54,694 bases of DNA. Origin: an uncultured Collinsella sp. (lineage in GTDB: Bacteria > Actinomycetota > Coriobacteriia > Coriobacteriales > Coriobacteriaceae). Both the position numbers and the translations under genes were made by a program. Numbering within the stretch: position 1 is the stretch's first letter; every line of letters begins with the position of its first letter. Location: contig CABUBH010000009.1 of the NCBI GenBank assembly GCA_902489775.1, forward strand, positions 1-54,694, given 5' to 3'. The notes below the pieces were generated by a model. That model ran no database searches, had not been told where the DNA came from, and saw nothing but the letters and a program-made list of their open reading frames with translations. Positions 31,572 to 39,913 of the stretch are shown here, piece after piece.

Positions 31572-32558
31572 CTACAGCGCGAAGTCGCCGCCGACGAGCG
31601 TGGAGACGGGCTCCTCGTGGTAAACGGCGGAGATGGCCTGAGCGAACTCCTCGGCGACCGAGATGGTCTTGATCTTGCCGCCGACCTCGACGGGAATGGC
31701 GTCGGTGACGAGGCACTCGACGATCGGGGCGTCGTTCAGACGCTCGATGGCCGGACCGGAGAAGATGCCGTGGGTGGCGCAGACGTAGATGTCGCCGGCG
31801 CCCATAGCCTTGAGCTCCTTGACGTTGGCGCACAGGGTGCCAGCGGTGTCGATCATGTCGTCGTTGATGATGCAGGTCTTGCCCTTGATGTCACCGATGA
31901 TGCCCATGACCTCGGCGGCGTTGTGGCGCGGACGGCCCTTGTGGGCGATGGCCAGGTCGCAGCCGAGCATGTCGGACAGCTTCTTGGCGGCCTTGGCGCG
32001 GCCCACGTCGGGGGAGACGACAACCAGGTTGTCGGTGTCGAAGTGCATGTCGTTGTAGTACTGGCCAAACAGCGGCAGTGCGGACAGGTGGTTAACCGGG
32101 ATATCGAAGAAGCCCTGGATCTGGCCCTGGTGCAGGTCGAGGGTGATGATGCGGTTGACGCCGGCGCGCTCGAGCAGGTTGGCGACGAGGCGGGCGGTGA
32201 TGGGCTCGCGCGGGCCGGCCTTGCGGTCCTGGCGGGCATAGCCGTAGTGGGTGATAACGGCGGTGATGGAGCGGGCGGATGCGCGCTTGGCAGCGTCGGT
32301 GGCGATGAGCAGCTCCATGAGCATGTCGTTGACGTTGCCGCCGGCCACGGACTGAATCAGGAAGACGTCGGCGCCGCGGACGGTCTCGTCGTAGCGGGCG
32401 TAAATCTCACCGTTGGCGAACTGCTTTAGCGTAAGGCCCGAAAGCTCGACCCCAAGGTACTCAGCAATCTTCTGAGCGAGGGGACGGTTGGAGGAACCGG
32501 AATACACGCGGATGGACTTGCGCATATTCTCCGACTTCTCGGGATCATTAATCGGCAT
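31572..32558 (-). CDS. prs: Ribose-phosphate pyrophosphokinase
   Basis: A 328-residue PRPP synthetase. FANGEIYARYDETVRGADVFLIQS carries the ATP-site residues, DLHQGQIQGFFDIPVNHL the catalytic His region, VVSPDVGRAKAAKKLSD the metal/flexible loop, and INDDMIDTAGTL the PRPP-binding loop. The length is typical of class I enzymes. AAGGAGA lies 6 bases before the ATG. Its product feeds PurF in this window. glmU lies directly upstream on the same strand, a linkage common in Gram-positive bacteria, but here a terminator separates them. Confidence 0.97.
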   Translation of the reverse strand: MPINDPEKSENMRKSIRVYSGSSNRPLAQKIAEYLGVELSGLTLKQFANGEIYARYDETVRGADVFLIQSVAGGNVNDMLMELLIATDAAKRASARSITAVITHYGYARQDRKAGPREPITARLVANLLERAGVNRIITLDLHQGQIQGFFDIPVNHLSALPLFGQYYNDMHFDTDNLVVVSPDVGRAKAAKKLSDMLGCDLAIAHKGRPRHNAAEVMGIIGDIKGKTCIINDDMIDTAGTLCANVKELKAMGAGDIYVCATHGIFSGPAIERLNDAPIVECLVTDAIPVEVGGKIKTISVAEEFAQAISAVYHEEPVSTLVGGDFAL

Positions 32559-32702
32559 TACCCTTCTCCTTTATACATCGAATGCCATATAGATGCCTTG
32601 TTGCATTGTAACCGCGCGGCGGGGTTTATCGGGTCCTGATAACGTCTTTACCGCCAACGGACACGAACCGACCACTCATCCGGTTGCGCAGGTCACGATA
32701 GA

Positions 32703-32735
32703 AAAAGGAGCCGCCCCCATGGAGCAGCTCCTTTT
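32703..32735 (-). terminator. Terminator after glmU
   Basis: AAAAGGAGC faces GCTCCTTTT around a 15-base loop; on the minus strand a T run follows. Confidence 0.75.
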
Positions 32736-32750
32736 GTGCTTGGTAAAACG

Positions 32751-34163
32751 TTATACCTCGTCGTCCTCGTGCAGGCGGCGGCGGTAATCGGCGGCCCAGC
32801 CCTCAATATTTACCTGACGGGCGCGGCCCAGACCAAGTGCGTCGGCCGGGACCGGCTCGGTGATGACGGAGCCGGCGGCCACGAGTGCGCCGTCGCCGAT
32901 CTGGGCGGGCGCGACCATCATGGTGTCGGAGCCAATGAAGGCGTCCTTGCCGATGACGGTCTTGTGCTTGTGCACGCCATCGTAGTTGCAGGTGATGGAG
33001 CCCGCGCCCACGTTGACGCCGGAGCCCATGGTGGTGTCGCCGATGTAGGACAGGTGCGGCACCTTGGAGCCCTCGCCGATCGTGGACTTCTTGATCTCCA
33101 CGTGCGTGCCGGCCTTGGAGCCGTCGAGCATGTGGGTGCCCGGGCGCAGGTAGGCGCGCGGGCCGCAGTCGACACCGTTCTCGATGACGGCCTCAATGGC
33201 GATGGTCTCATCGATGGTGCAGCCGCTGCCGACAGTGGTGTCGGTGAGGCGGCTGTTGGGGCCGAGCTGGCACTCCTCGCCCACGGTGACGTGACCGATC
33301 AGATGCGTCTGCGGCCACACGACGGTGTCGCGGCCGATGGTGGCGTCGGGACCGATCCAGGCCTGCGTGGGGTCGATGAAGGTGACGCCCTCGGCCATCC
33401 AGTGCTCGTTGATGCGGTCGCGCGCGATGGCGGTGAGCTGCGCGAGCTGGATGCGGCTGTTGACGCCCAGGCCGTCGCGGTAGTCGTCACAGTGGAAGAT
33501 GGAGACCGCCTGGCCGTGACCCTTGAGGATTTCGAGCATGTCGGGCAGGTAGTACTCGGACTGTGCGTTGTCGTTGCCGATCTCGTTAATGTGGGCGGCA
33601 AGCTGCGCGCCGTCGAAGGCGTAGCAGCCGGCGTTGCACTCCAGCAGCGTGGCGACCTGCTCGGGCGTGCAGTCCTTCTGCTCGATGATGCGCTCGATCT
33701 GACCATCGGCGCCCAGCTTGATACGGCCGTAGCCAAAAGGATCGGGCGGGGTCATGGTCATGACGGTGCAGGCGAGCTCGCCGGTGGCGACGGTCTGCGC
33801 GAACTTGGCGACGGTGTCGGCGGTGATGAGCGGCAGGTCGCCGTTGAGCACGACGACGGGGCCTTGCGTGATGCCGCAGGCCTCGAGCGCGACCTTCACG
33901 GCATGACCGGTGCCCAGGCGCTCGGTCTGCTCAACGCACTCGACCTTGGTGGCACTGTTGGCGTAGGCGCCGTCGATGAGGGCGCGCATCTCGTCGGCGT
34001 GGCTGCCGATGACGACCACGACGCGGCTGCAGCCGGCCTTGATGGTAGCGTCGACGATCCACTGGAACATGGGCTTGCCCAGGATCTTGTGCGAAACCTT
34101 GCAGTGGTTCGACTTCATGCGGGTGCCCTCGCCGGCGGCGAGGATAATTGCGGTTGCGTCCAT
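32751..34163 (-). CDS. glmU: Bifunctional UDP-N-acetylglucosamine pyrophosphorylase / glucosamine-1-phosphate acetyltransferase
   Basis: A 470-residue cytoplasmic enzyme making UDP-GlcNAc for peptidoglycan. The N-terminal uridylyltransferase domain starts AIILAAGEGTRMKS with KVSHKILGKPM close behind and VVLNGDLPLI as the metal-binding loop. The C-terminal left-handed beta-helix contains hexapeptide repeats and NYDGVHKHKTVIGKDAFIGS. The start ATG 34163 is preceded by CAGGAG; an in-frame extension to 34373 would be Arg-rich and lacks a ribosome site. A TATAAC box 15 bases further up could be its -10. Confidence 0.97.
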   Translation of the reverse strand: MDATAIILAAGEGTRMKSNHCKVSHKILGKPMFQWIVDATIKAGCSRVVVVIGSHADEMRALIDGAYANSATKVECVEQTERLGTGHAVKVALEACGITQGPVVVLNGDLPLITADTVAKFAQTVATGELACTVMTMTPPDPFGYGRIKLGADGQIERIIEQKDCTPEQVATLLECNAGCYAFDGAQLAAHINEIGNDNAQSEYYLPDMLEILKGHGQAVSIFHCDDYRDGLGVNSRIQLAQLTAIARDRINEHWMAEGVTFIDPTQAWIGPDATIGRDTVVWPQTHLIGHVTVGEECQLGPNSRLTDTTVGSGCTIDETIAIEAVIENGVDCGPRAYLRPGTHMLDGSKAGTHVEIKKSTIGEGSKVPHLSYIGDTTMGSGVNVGAGSITCNYDGVHKHKTVIGKDAFIGSDTMMVAPAQIGDGALVAAGSVITEPVPADALGLGRARQVNIEGWAADYRRRLHEDDEV

Positions 34164-34195
34164 GTGATCTCCTGTTACGTTATAGAGACGTGTGT

Positions 34196-34223
34196 TTGGA
34201 AACGATACACGGCGCAATATGAT
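34196..34223 (+). promoter_or_regulatory. Candidate promoter of the ECF transporter operon
   Basis: TTGGAA (34196-34201), a 16-base spacer and TATGAT (34218-34223) lie 140 bases before the proposed start of the T subunit. The leader shows no riboswitch class I recognise. Confidence 0.4.
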
Positions 34224-34362
34224 ACCGCAGGCATATGACGAGCGCGTAACGATTGGTTTGCGGCGGTTGAGGCTTGCGCCGCCGGCGTGGCGTTTGCGCT
34301 GCTTGCGTGCGGCGTTGGCGGTGCTGCGGAGCTGTCGTTTGAGCGAGGGGACGGGGGTACCC

Positions 34363-35250
34363 GTGGACAACATACGAGAGGGGTTTGGCGGCGAGCCCGT
34401 CGCGGCATTCTCGATGTCGCATCCGGCTGTGCCGGCACTCTATATAGTGCTGACGCTGGGACTCACCATGTTCTCGATGCAACCGGTGCTGATCGCGCTG
34501 TCGCTTGCGGGCGGGCTGGCGTACGGGCTTGCGACGCGCGGTGCTGCGCGCACGTTGGGGGCGCTTCGCTGGCAGCTGCCGGTGATTTTGATTATCGCGG
34601 TGCTCAATCCGCTGTTTAGTGCATCGGGCTCGACGGAGCTGTTCCGTATTGGCATGCGCGCGGTGTATCTGGAGAGCATGGTTTACGGCCTGTGCATGGG
34701 CGGGCTGTTTGTGGCGAGCGTGCTGTGGTTTGAGGCCGCGGCGTCGATGCTCGAATACGACAAGGTGCTCGCGCTGTTGGGCAACGCCGCGCCGGTGATC
34801 GCGCTCATGATCTCGATGTGTATGAGGCTTATCCCGCAGTTTTTACGCCGCGGTCGTACGGTACTGGCGGTGCAGGATGCGATTGATGTACCGGGGCGTG
34901 CGCCCACCGATCCCGTGCGATCGCGCCTGCGGGCGTCGAGCGTGTTGATGGGCTGGGGCATGGAAGATTCACTTGAGCGCGCGGATGCCATGCGCTCGCG
35001 CGGGTGGGGTGCTGCGTCGCGCCGTACGACGTACGCGCGGTATCGACTGGGATGCAGCGACGTTGCCGCGCTGGTTGGACTTGCGATGTTTGGTGCCGCT
35101 GCAGTGGCTGTGGCATGGACCGCGACAACGCAGTATTCGTTTTACCCGCAGCTTTCGGTGCCCGCGCCGTGGCTGGGCTATGCCGTGTACGCTGCCTGGA
35201 TGGTACTGCCCTGCGCGTTGCACGCGATTGATGAGAAGAGGTTTGGCTGA
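34363..35250 (+). CDS. ECF transporter T component (EcfT)
   Basis: A 295-residue membrane scaffold joining ECF ATPases to the substrate-binding S protein. Four to six membrane helices are visible, and the coupling-helix motif DAMRSRGWG near residue 215 is the family's A-R-G element. GTG 34363, after GAGGGGACGGGGG, is chosen. An open frame extends upstream to 34192 with ATG at 34219, but that part is Arg/Leu-rich without membrane character and is probably not translated; ATG 34414 is another option. It overlaps the ATPase gene (TGATG), implying coupling. Confidence 0.82.
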   Translation: MDNIREGFGGEPVAAFSMSHPAVPALYIVLTLGLTMFSMQPVLIALSLAGGLAYGLATRGAARTLGALRWQLPVILIIAVLNPLFSASGSTELFRIGMRAVYLESMVYGLCMGGLFVASVLWFEAAASMLEYDKVLALLGNAAPVIALMISMCMRLIPQFLRRGRTVLAVQDAIDVPGRAPTDPVRSRLRASSVLMGWGMEDSLERADAMRSRGWGAASRRTTYARYRLGCSDVAALVGLAMFGAAAVAVAWTATTQYSFYPQLSVPAPWLGYAVYAAWMVLPCALHAIDEKRFG

Positions 35251-36893
35251 TGGCTCGGTTGGATAGCTGCTCGGTAACGGGCGGGGCGTGCGGCTCCGAT
35301 GTGCCTGCGATTGAGGTACGGGGCCTGAGCTTTACCTACCCCGGGGCTGAGGCGTCGGTACTCGAGGGGCTCGACTGGTCTGTTCCCCAGGGTGCATTTG
35401 CGCTGCTTGTTGGCGGTACCGGATCGGGTAAGTCGACGCTGCTGTCGCTGCTCAAACCCGAGATCGCTCCGGCGGGCGAGCGCACTGGCGAACTGCTCGT
35501 GCTGGGCGAGCCCGTCGCCGACATGGACGTGCGGGCATCGGCGGAGCGCGTGGGTTATGTGTTCCAGGATCCCGAGAACCAGATCGTGTGCGAAACCGTG
35601 TGGCACGAGATGGCGTTTGGCCTGGAAAACTTGGGGCTAGCGCGCGACGAGATGCGCCGTCGCGTAGCTGAGACCAGCTATTTCTTTGGGCTGGAAGATT
35701 GGCTTCACCGCGATACTGACACGCTTTCGGGTGGTCGCAAACAGTTGCTGTCGTTGGCGGCCGTTCTGACGCTACGCCCGCGCGTGCTGCTGCTCGACGA
35801 GCCCACGTCTCAGCTCGATCCCGTTGCCGAGAAGAATTTTCTGCACGCGCTGTTTCGCGTGAACCGTGAGCTGGGCTGCACGGTTGTTGTGGCGACGCAT
35901 CAGCCGCGGCCGATGCTCGAGTATGCGACGTGTGCGTACCGGATTGAGGGCGGCCGCGTGCGCGAGGTGGCGGATATGGCTTCTTTGGGACGCCGAGAAT
36001 CGCTGTTTTCCGATGACATGTTGGGGTGGGGTGCCATCCGATGTGCAAAAACAGGAGTATTCAGCAGGCGTGAGGACAGTTTGGGCTCTCTGGAGTCGCC
36101 CGTGGACGCATCGAGCGCGAAAAAAAGTTCGGAATTGGACAAATCGTCCGAATTTGTGGCGCAAACGTCGCTCAAGAACGGCTCGGAAGCCTTCCCGCGC
36201 ACGGATGGAAGCAGAATACTCCAAAAAATGCACGCTGGGTCGGCTACCACCCTGGCAGGGAGCTGGTTTCGCTACGATCGCGCGGGCGGTTGGGTGCTGC
36301 GCGGGCTCGATGCGTCGTTTTCGGCTGGCGCGGTGCATGCGGTTGTTGGCGGTAACGGCTGCGGCAAGTCGACAATGCTTTCGGTGCTGGCGAAGACCGC
36401 CAAGCTGCAGCGCGGCCGCATGATGCGCGGAGCGGCCTCGGCGGCGCTGCTGCCTCAGAATCCCAAAGCATTGCTGGTTGCCGAGACGGTGCGCGACGAG
36501 CTGATGGAATGGGCTTCGACCTGCGGGTACGGCGAGGATATGGCGCGGGAGCGCGCGGTGAGTCTGGGGCTCGCGGGCTTAGGGGAACGCCACCCCTATG
36601 ACCTTTCGGGCGGACAGCGCCAACTGCTTGCGTTGGCAAAGCTACTGCTAATCGGCCCCGAACTGCTATTGCTCGATGAGCCCACCAAGGGTCTGGACCT
36701 GGCCAGCCGCCGCATCATCGCCCGCGCCCTGCGCGACCATGCGCGGGCTGGCGGCACCGTCATCATGGCTACGCACGATTTGGACTTTGCCGAGCAGGTA
36801 GCCGACGACATCGCCATGATGTTTGACGGCGAGATTGCCTGCGTGGAGCCCCCGGCCGACTTCTTCGCCGACAACGTGTTTTATAGGGCGTGA
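35250..36893 (+). CDS. Fused ECF transporter ATPase (A1-A2) with inserted linker
   Basis: A 547-residue protein with two complete ABC ATPase domains. Domain 1: Walker A GGTGSGKST, signature LSGGRKQLL, Walker B VLLLDEPTSQLDP. Domain 2: Walker A GGNGCGKST, signature LSGGQRQLL, Walker B LLLLDEPTKGLDL. So EcfA and EcfA' are one chain, energising vitamin uptake with the T and S subunits on either side. The linker, about residues 245-335, contains a Ser/Lys/Glu-rich segment (about 265-329) encoded by a 191 bp palindromic element (36043-36233) that reads through in frame. ATG 35250 overlaps the ecfT stop. The S gene starts 5 bases after this one. Confidence 0.9.
   Translation: MARLDSCSVTGGACGSDVPAIEVRGLSFTYPGAEASVLEGLDWSVPQGAFALLVGGTGSGKSTLLSLLKPEIAPAGERTGELLVLGEPVADMDVRASAERVGYVFQDPENQIVCETVWHEMAFGLENLGLARDEMRRRVAETSYFFGLEDWLHRDTDTLSGGRKQLLSLAAVLTLRPRVLLLDEPTSQLDPVAEKNFLHALFRVNRELGCTVVVATHQPRPMLEYATCAYRIEGGRVREVADMASLGRRESLFSDDMLGWGAIRCAKTGVFSRREDSLGSLESPVDASSAKKSSELDKSSEFVAQTSLKNGSEAFPRTDGSRILQKMHAGSATTLAGSWFRYDRAGGWVLRGLDASFSAGAVHAVVGGNGCGKSTMLSVLAKTAKLQRGRMMRGAASAALLPQNPKALLVAETVRDELMEWASTCGYGEDMARERAVSLGLAGLGERHPYDLSGGQRQLLALAKLLLIGPELLLLDEPTKGLDLASRRIIARALRDHARAGGTVIMATHDLDFAEQVADDIAMMFDGEIACVEPPADFFADNVFYRA
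36043..36233. repeat. 191 bp palindromic element inside a coding sequence
   Basis: The ends mirror each other: GTGCA-N6-GGAGTATTC-N-GC at the left, with its reverse complement at the right. A second mirrored block TTCGGA/TCCGAA surrounds the centre (GGACAAATCGTCC). Size and build resemble the intergenic 152 and 205 bp elements here, although the sequence differs. No stop codon occurs in the host frame. Confidence 0.65.
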
Positions 36894-36897
36894 TGGG

Positions 36898-37611
36898 ATG
36901 ACGGACTGTCGTTTCTCACGCTTGCTTGCAAAACTGGAGATCCCGCTGCTGCTGGCGGTTCCTGCGGTGATGGCTGCGGCGTTGCTGGCGGGCGTTGAGC
37001 AGGCGGCGCTTGCCATGCTTGTCGTGGTGGCACTGGTGCTTGCGCTGTTCTTTGCGGGTTACGAGGCGTCGCGCCCGGGCCTGCGCCAGATTATGCCCAC
37101 GCTGGTGTTGGCGGCGTTGGCCGCGGCGGGGCGCATCTTGTTTGGCCCCATTCCCGACTTTAAACCGGTGAGCGCCATCGCCATTATCGCGGGGGCGACG
37201 CTTGGTCGCCGCAATGGTTTTATGGTTGGCGCGCTGGCGGCGCTGACCAGCAATTTCTTTTTTGGGCAGGGCATGTGGACGCCGTGGCAGATGTACGCCT
37301 GGGGTCTGGTTGGCTATGTCGGCGGCGCGCTGGCGTATGCGGGTGCGTTCGACCGCGTCGACGGCACCGTGCGCATGCCAGCGCTGCTGGCGTACGGCTT
37401 TGCGTCGGGCCTGCTCTATGGCGTCGTGATCAACGCGTATGACATCATTGGTTTTGTACAGCCGCTTACTTGGGCGGGTGCCGTGGCGCGTCTTGCCACG
37501 GCAGTGCCGTTCGATATTACGCACGGCCTTGCGACCTGCGTGTTTTTGGCCGCCCTGTACAAGCCTTGGTGCCGTCGCATTAACCGTGTCGTCGTGAAAT
37601 ACGGGCTGTAG
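36898..37611 (+). CDS. ECF transporter S component (substrate-binding membrane protein)
   Basis: A 237-residue membrane protein with about six helices. ILFGPIPDFKPVSAIAIIAGATLG and TSNFFFGQGMWTPWQMYAWGLVGY match the S-component group that includes proposed cobalamin and other vitamin carriers. The substrate cannot be decided here, and no cobalamin or other riboswitch is upstream. The start ATG 36898 follows GATGGG; an earlier in-frame start would overlap the ATPase gene by 70 bases. It completes a T-A-A'-S set, so the transporter appears to be a dedicated group I system, or a shared module with one local S subunit. Confidence 0.82.
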   Translation: MTDCRFSRLLAKLEIPLLLAVPAVMAAALLAGVEQAALAMLVVVALVLALFFAGYEASRPGLRQIMPTLVLAALAAAGRILFGPIPDFKPVSAIAIIAGATLGRRNGFMVGALAALTSNFFFGQGMWTPWQMYAWGLVGYVGGALAYAGAFDRVDGTVRMPALLAYGFASGLLYGVVINAYDIIGFVQPLTWAGAVARLATAVPFDITHGLATCVFLAALYKPWCRRINRVVVKYGL

Positions 37612-37657
37612 GGCTGGTTCGCCGGGGCGGGAATCAATACTGCCGAAGTGCCATTTC

Positions 37658-37809
37658 AAAACTATGCCGGTTTACGGGGCTAGATTGGCGCGGGCCGACT
37701 ATACCAGCATTTTTCGAAATAGGGCACACCGTCTACCTGCGGTTTTATTATCTCGGAATTGCATATGGTTGGGGGTTCGCGATTCAGCCCCGTAAACCGG
37801 CATAGTTTT
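37658..37809. repeat. Compound repeat, element 1 (152 bp), locus A
   Basis: AAAACTATGCCGGTTTACGG faces CCGTAAACCGGCATAGTTTT exactly. The inside, read on the minus strand, matches locus B (54295-54446) in blocks: GCGAACC, ACCATA, GCAGGTAGA, AAAAATG, GGTAT. Both copies are 152 bp. Confidence 0.85.
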
Positions 37810-37838
37810 GGAATGGCCGGCATATATTGCTGTCGTCA

Positions 37839-38126
37839 CTGATCTCAGAGGGCCGAAAGGATCCGTTTCCCCGTCCCTAAGCGGTCGCTGGGGATGCCCG
37901 CCACGAAACCAGCCCATCTACTACGTTTAACCCGATACCTCCAACCATACCCGCGTTTTATGAAAAACCGCAGGCTCTCTACCTGCGGTTTTCTTTTTGC
38001 GTTGTTCGCTGTGGTTGGGGGTAGTGGCTTAAACGTAGTAGATGGGCGCTTTTCGTGGCAGATGCATTACGCAGGTATCCTCGGAGAGCCAAAATGATCC
38101 GTTTTCCTCCGTCCCCAGGGGATCAG
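37839..38126. repeat. Compound repeat, element 2 (288 bp), locus A
   Basis: The ends are CTGATC and GATCAG. Inside, GCCACGAAACCAGCCCATC and TACTACGTTTAA are mirrored by TTAAACGTAGTAGATGGGC and TTTCGTGGC. The centre is an 11 bp hairpin, AAAACCGCAGG (37964-37974) / CCTGCGGTTTT (37982-37992). It fills the convergent gap between the S component gene and exonuclease III. A half copy is at 54474. Confidence 0.85.
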
Positions 38127-38132
38127 TTGGGG

Positions 38133-38951
38133 CTAGAGCTCTAGCGTGAGGGTGACGGGGCAGTGGTCGCTGCCGAAGATGTCGCCGCGGATGCCGGTGT
38201 CGCGTACGTTGTCGGCGATTGCGTCGCTTACCAGGAAGTAGTCGATGCGCCAGCCTGCGTTGTTCTTGCGGGCATTAAAGCGATAGCTCCACCAGCTGTA
38301 GACGCCCTCGACGTCGGGGTTTGCCGTGCGCCAGGTATCGGTAAAGCCGGCGTTGAGTAGCTCGGTGAACTTGCCGCGCTCTTCGTCCGAAAAGCCCGCG
38401 TTGCCGCGGTTGGACTTGGGGTTCTTAAGGTCGATCTCCTCGTGCGCCACGTTAAAGTCGCCGCAGGTCACGACGGGTTTGCCGGTCTCGCGCTCGAGCG
38501 CGTTCAAAAAGCCGCGGTAAGCATCGTCCCAGGCCATGCGCACGTCGATGCGGGCGAGTTCATTTTGGGCGTTGGGCGTATAGACGTCGACAAACCAAAA
38601 CTTGTCGAACTCGAGCGCGCAGACGCGGCCCTCGGTCGCGGCTTGGGCAACGAGCTCGGCAGCCTCGCCTTCGCCGGCGTAGGGTAGCAGCGCGTCGGCG
38701 TGCAGCACGCGCAGCGGTTCCTGGCGGCTAAAGACCGCAGTGCCCGAATAGCCTTTACGCTCGGCGTAGCTCCAGGTTTGGTGATAGCCGGGCAGGTCAA
38801 TATCAACCTGGCCTTCTTGCAGCTTGGTCTCTTGCAGCGCCAGGATATCGACGTCGAGTTCTTGCGCGATCTGGATAAAGCTCGGGTCCTTTTTGAGCAC
38901 GGCGCGCAGGCCGTTGACGTTCCACGAGGCGAAAGTGTAAGTCTGAGGCAT
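38133..38951 (-). CDS. xth: Exodeoxyribonuclease III (AP endonuclease)
   Basis: A 272-residue ExoIII/ExoA-type base-excision repair nuclease. SWNVNGLRA near residue 9, ALQETKLQ near 39 (catalytic Glu), DVYTPNAQ, GDFNVAHEEID near 160, WRIDYFLVSD and GSDHCPVTL near the end (catalytic Asp-His) are all intact. The length is normal. AAAGGACACC precedes the ATG. The 3' end abuts the repeat region at locus A. Confidence 0.96.
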   Translation of the reverse strand: MPQTYTFASWNVNGLRAVLKKDPSFIQIAQELDVDILALQETKLQEGQVDIDLPGYHQTWSYAERKGYSGTAVFSRQEPLRVLHADALLPYAGEGEAAELVAQAATEGRVCALEFDKFWFVDVYTPNAQNELARIDVRMAWDDAYRGFLNALERETGKPVVTCGDFNVAHEEIDLKNPKSNRGNAGFSDEERGKFTELLNAGFTDTWRTANPDVEGVYSWWSYRFNARKNNAGWRIDYFLVSDAIADNVRDTGIRGDIFGSDHCPVTLTLEL

Positions 38952-39065
38952 GGTGTCCTTTCGACGGGGTTGGCAGGCTTAAGATTAGCGCAACAGGGGC
39001 GGGGCGGGCTCCGTGGGCGACGGCGCAATCGCAGCCGCCCCGACCAACATGGACGGAGGACAAAC

Positions 39066-39818
39066 ATGACGCAAGCGATAACAGATCCCAAGCAGGCCTC
39101 CGCCGCGCTGGCGGAGCTGTTCAATACCCACGAGCGCGTGGTGTTCTTTGGCGGCGCGGGCGTTTCCACGGCAAGCGGCATTCCCGATTTCCGCAGCGTG
39201 GACGGCCTGTATCACCAGCAGTTTTCCTATCCGCCCGAGACCATGCTCTCGCACAGCTTTTACAAGGCACACCCGGCCGAGTTCTTCGACTTTTACCGAA
39301 CCAAGATGATCGCGCTTAACGCTAAGCCCAACCGCTGCCACACCAAGCTGGCCGAACTGGAGCGAGCCGGCAAGCTCGACGCCGTGGTGACGCAAAACAT
39401 CGACGGCTTGCATCAGATGGCGGGCTCGCAGCGCGTGTTTGAGTTGCACGGATCGGTCCATCGCAACATTTGCCAGTCGTGCGGAGCGGTCTATAGCGCC
39501 GAGTGGATTTGCTCGCGCGAGCACGAGGACGCCGCGGGCGTGCCCGTGTGCCCCGCGTGCGGTGGTCGCATCAAGCCCGATGTGGTGCTCTACGAAGAGC
39601 CGCTCGACGAGCATGTGTTGACCGGTGCCGTTGTCGCCATCGCCGCGGCCGATGCCCTCATTGTAGGCGGGACCTCGCTCGTGGTGTATCCGGCGGCGGG
39701 CCTTACACGCTACTTTACCGGCGATACACTGGCCATATGCAACCTTGCCCCCACCGATCAGGATGCAAATGCCGACCTGCTGATTTCTTGCGACATCGCG
39801 GCCGCGTTTGCGTTCTAG
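39066..39818 (+). CDS. NAD-dependent protein deacylase (Sir2 family)
   Basis: A 250-residue sirtuin, removing acyl groups from protein lysines with NAD. GAGVSTASGIPDFRS (about 30-44), TQNIDGLH and the catalytic HGS are present, and four zinc cysteines lie in ICQSCG and VCPACGG. GGTSLVVYPAAGL and the late CNLAPT fit the NAD site. CGGAGGA precedes ATG 39066. It is divergent from xth. The protein substrates are unknown. It might share a leader with the folate gene 95 bases downstream, but that gap has room for a promoter. Confidence 0.94.
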   Translation: MTQAITDPKQASAALAELFNTHERVVFFGGAGVSTASGIPDFRSVDGLYHQQFSYPPETMLSHSFYKAHPAEFFDFYRTKMIALNAKPNRCHTKLAELERAGKLDAVVTQNIDGLHQMAGSQRVFELHGSVHRNICQSCGAVYSAEWICSREHEDAAGVPVCPACGGRIKPDVVLYEEPLDEHVLTGAVVAIAAADALIVGGTSLVVYPAAGLTRYFTGDTLAICNLAPTDQDANADLLISCDIAAAFAF

Positions 39819-39913
39819 CCCGCGCGCGCGGATACAATAGAAAGACTGAGTGCAAAGCGACCCCGCCGCCAGCTCCCCAAGCTCGGCGGCGTGGGCATTT
39901 TAGGAGGATGTTC

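Noticed and set aside
34224..34362. Vitamin riboswitch in the leader of the ECF operon
   Set aside because: I found no cobalamin, TPP or other vitamin-aptamer motif; the region is an Arg/Ala-coding-like G+C stretch that may be an untranslated leader or an N-terminal extension.
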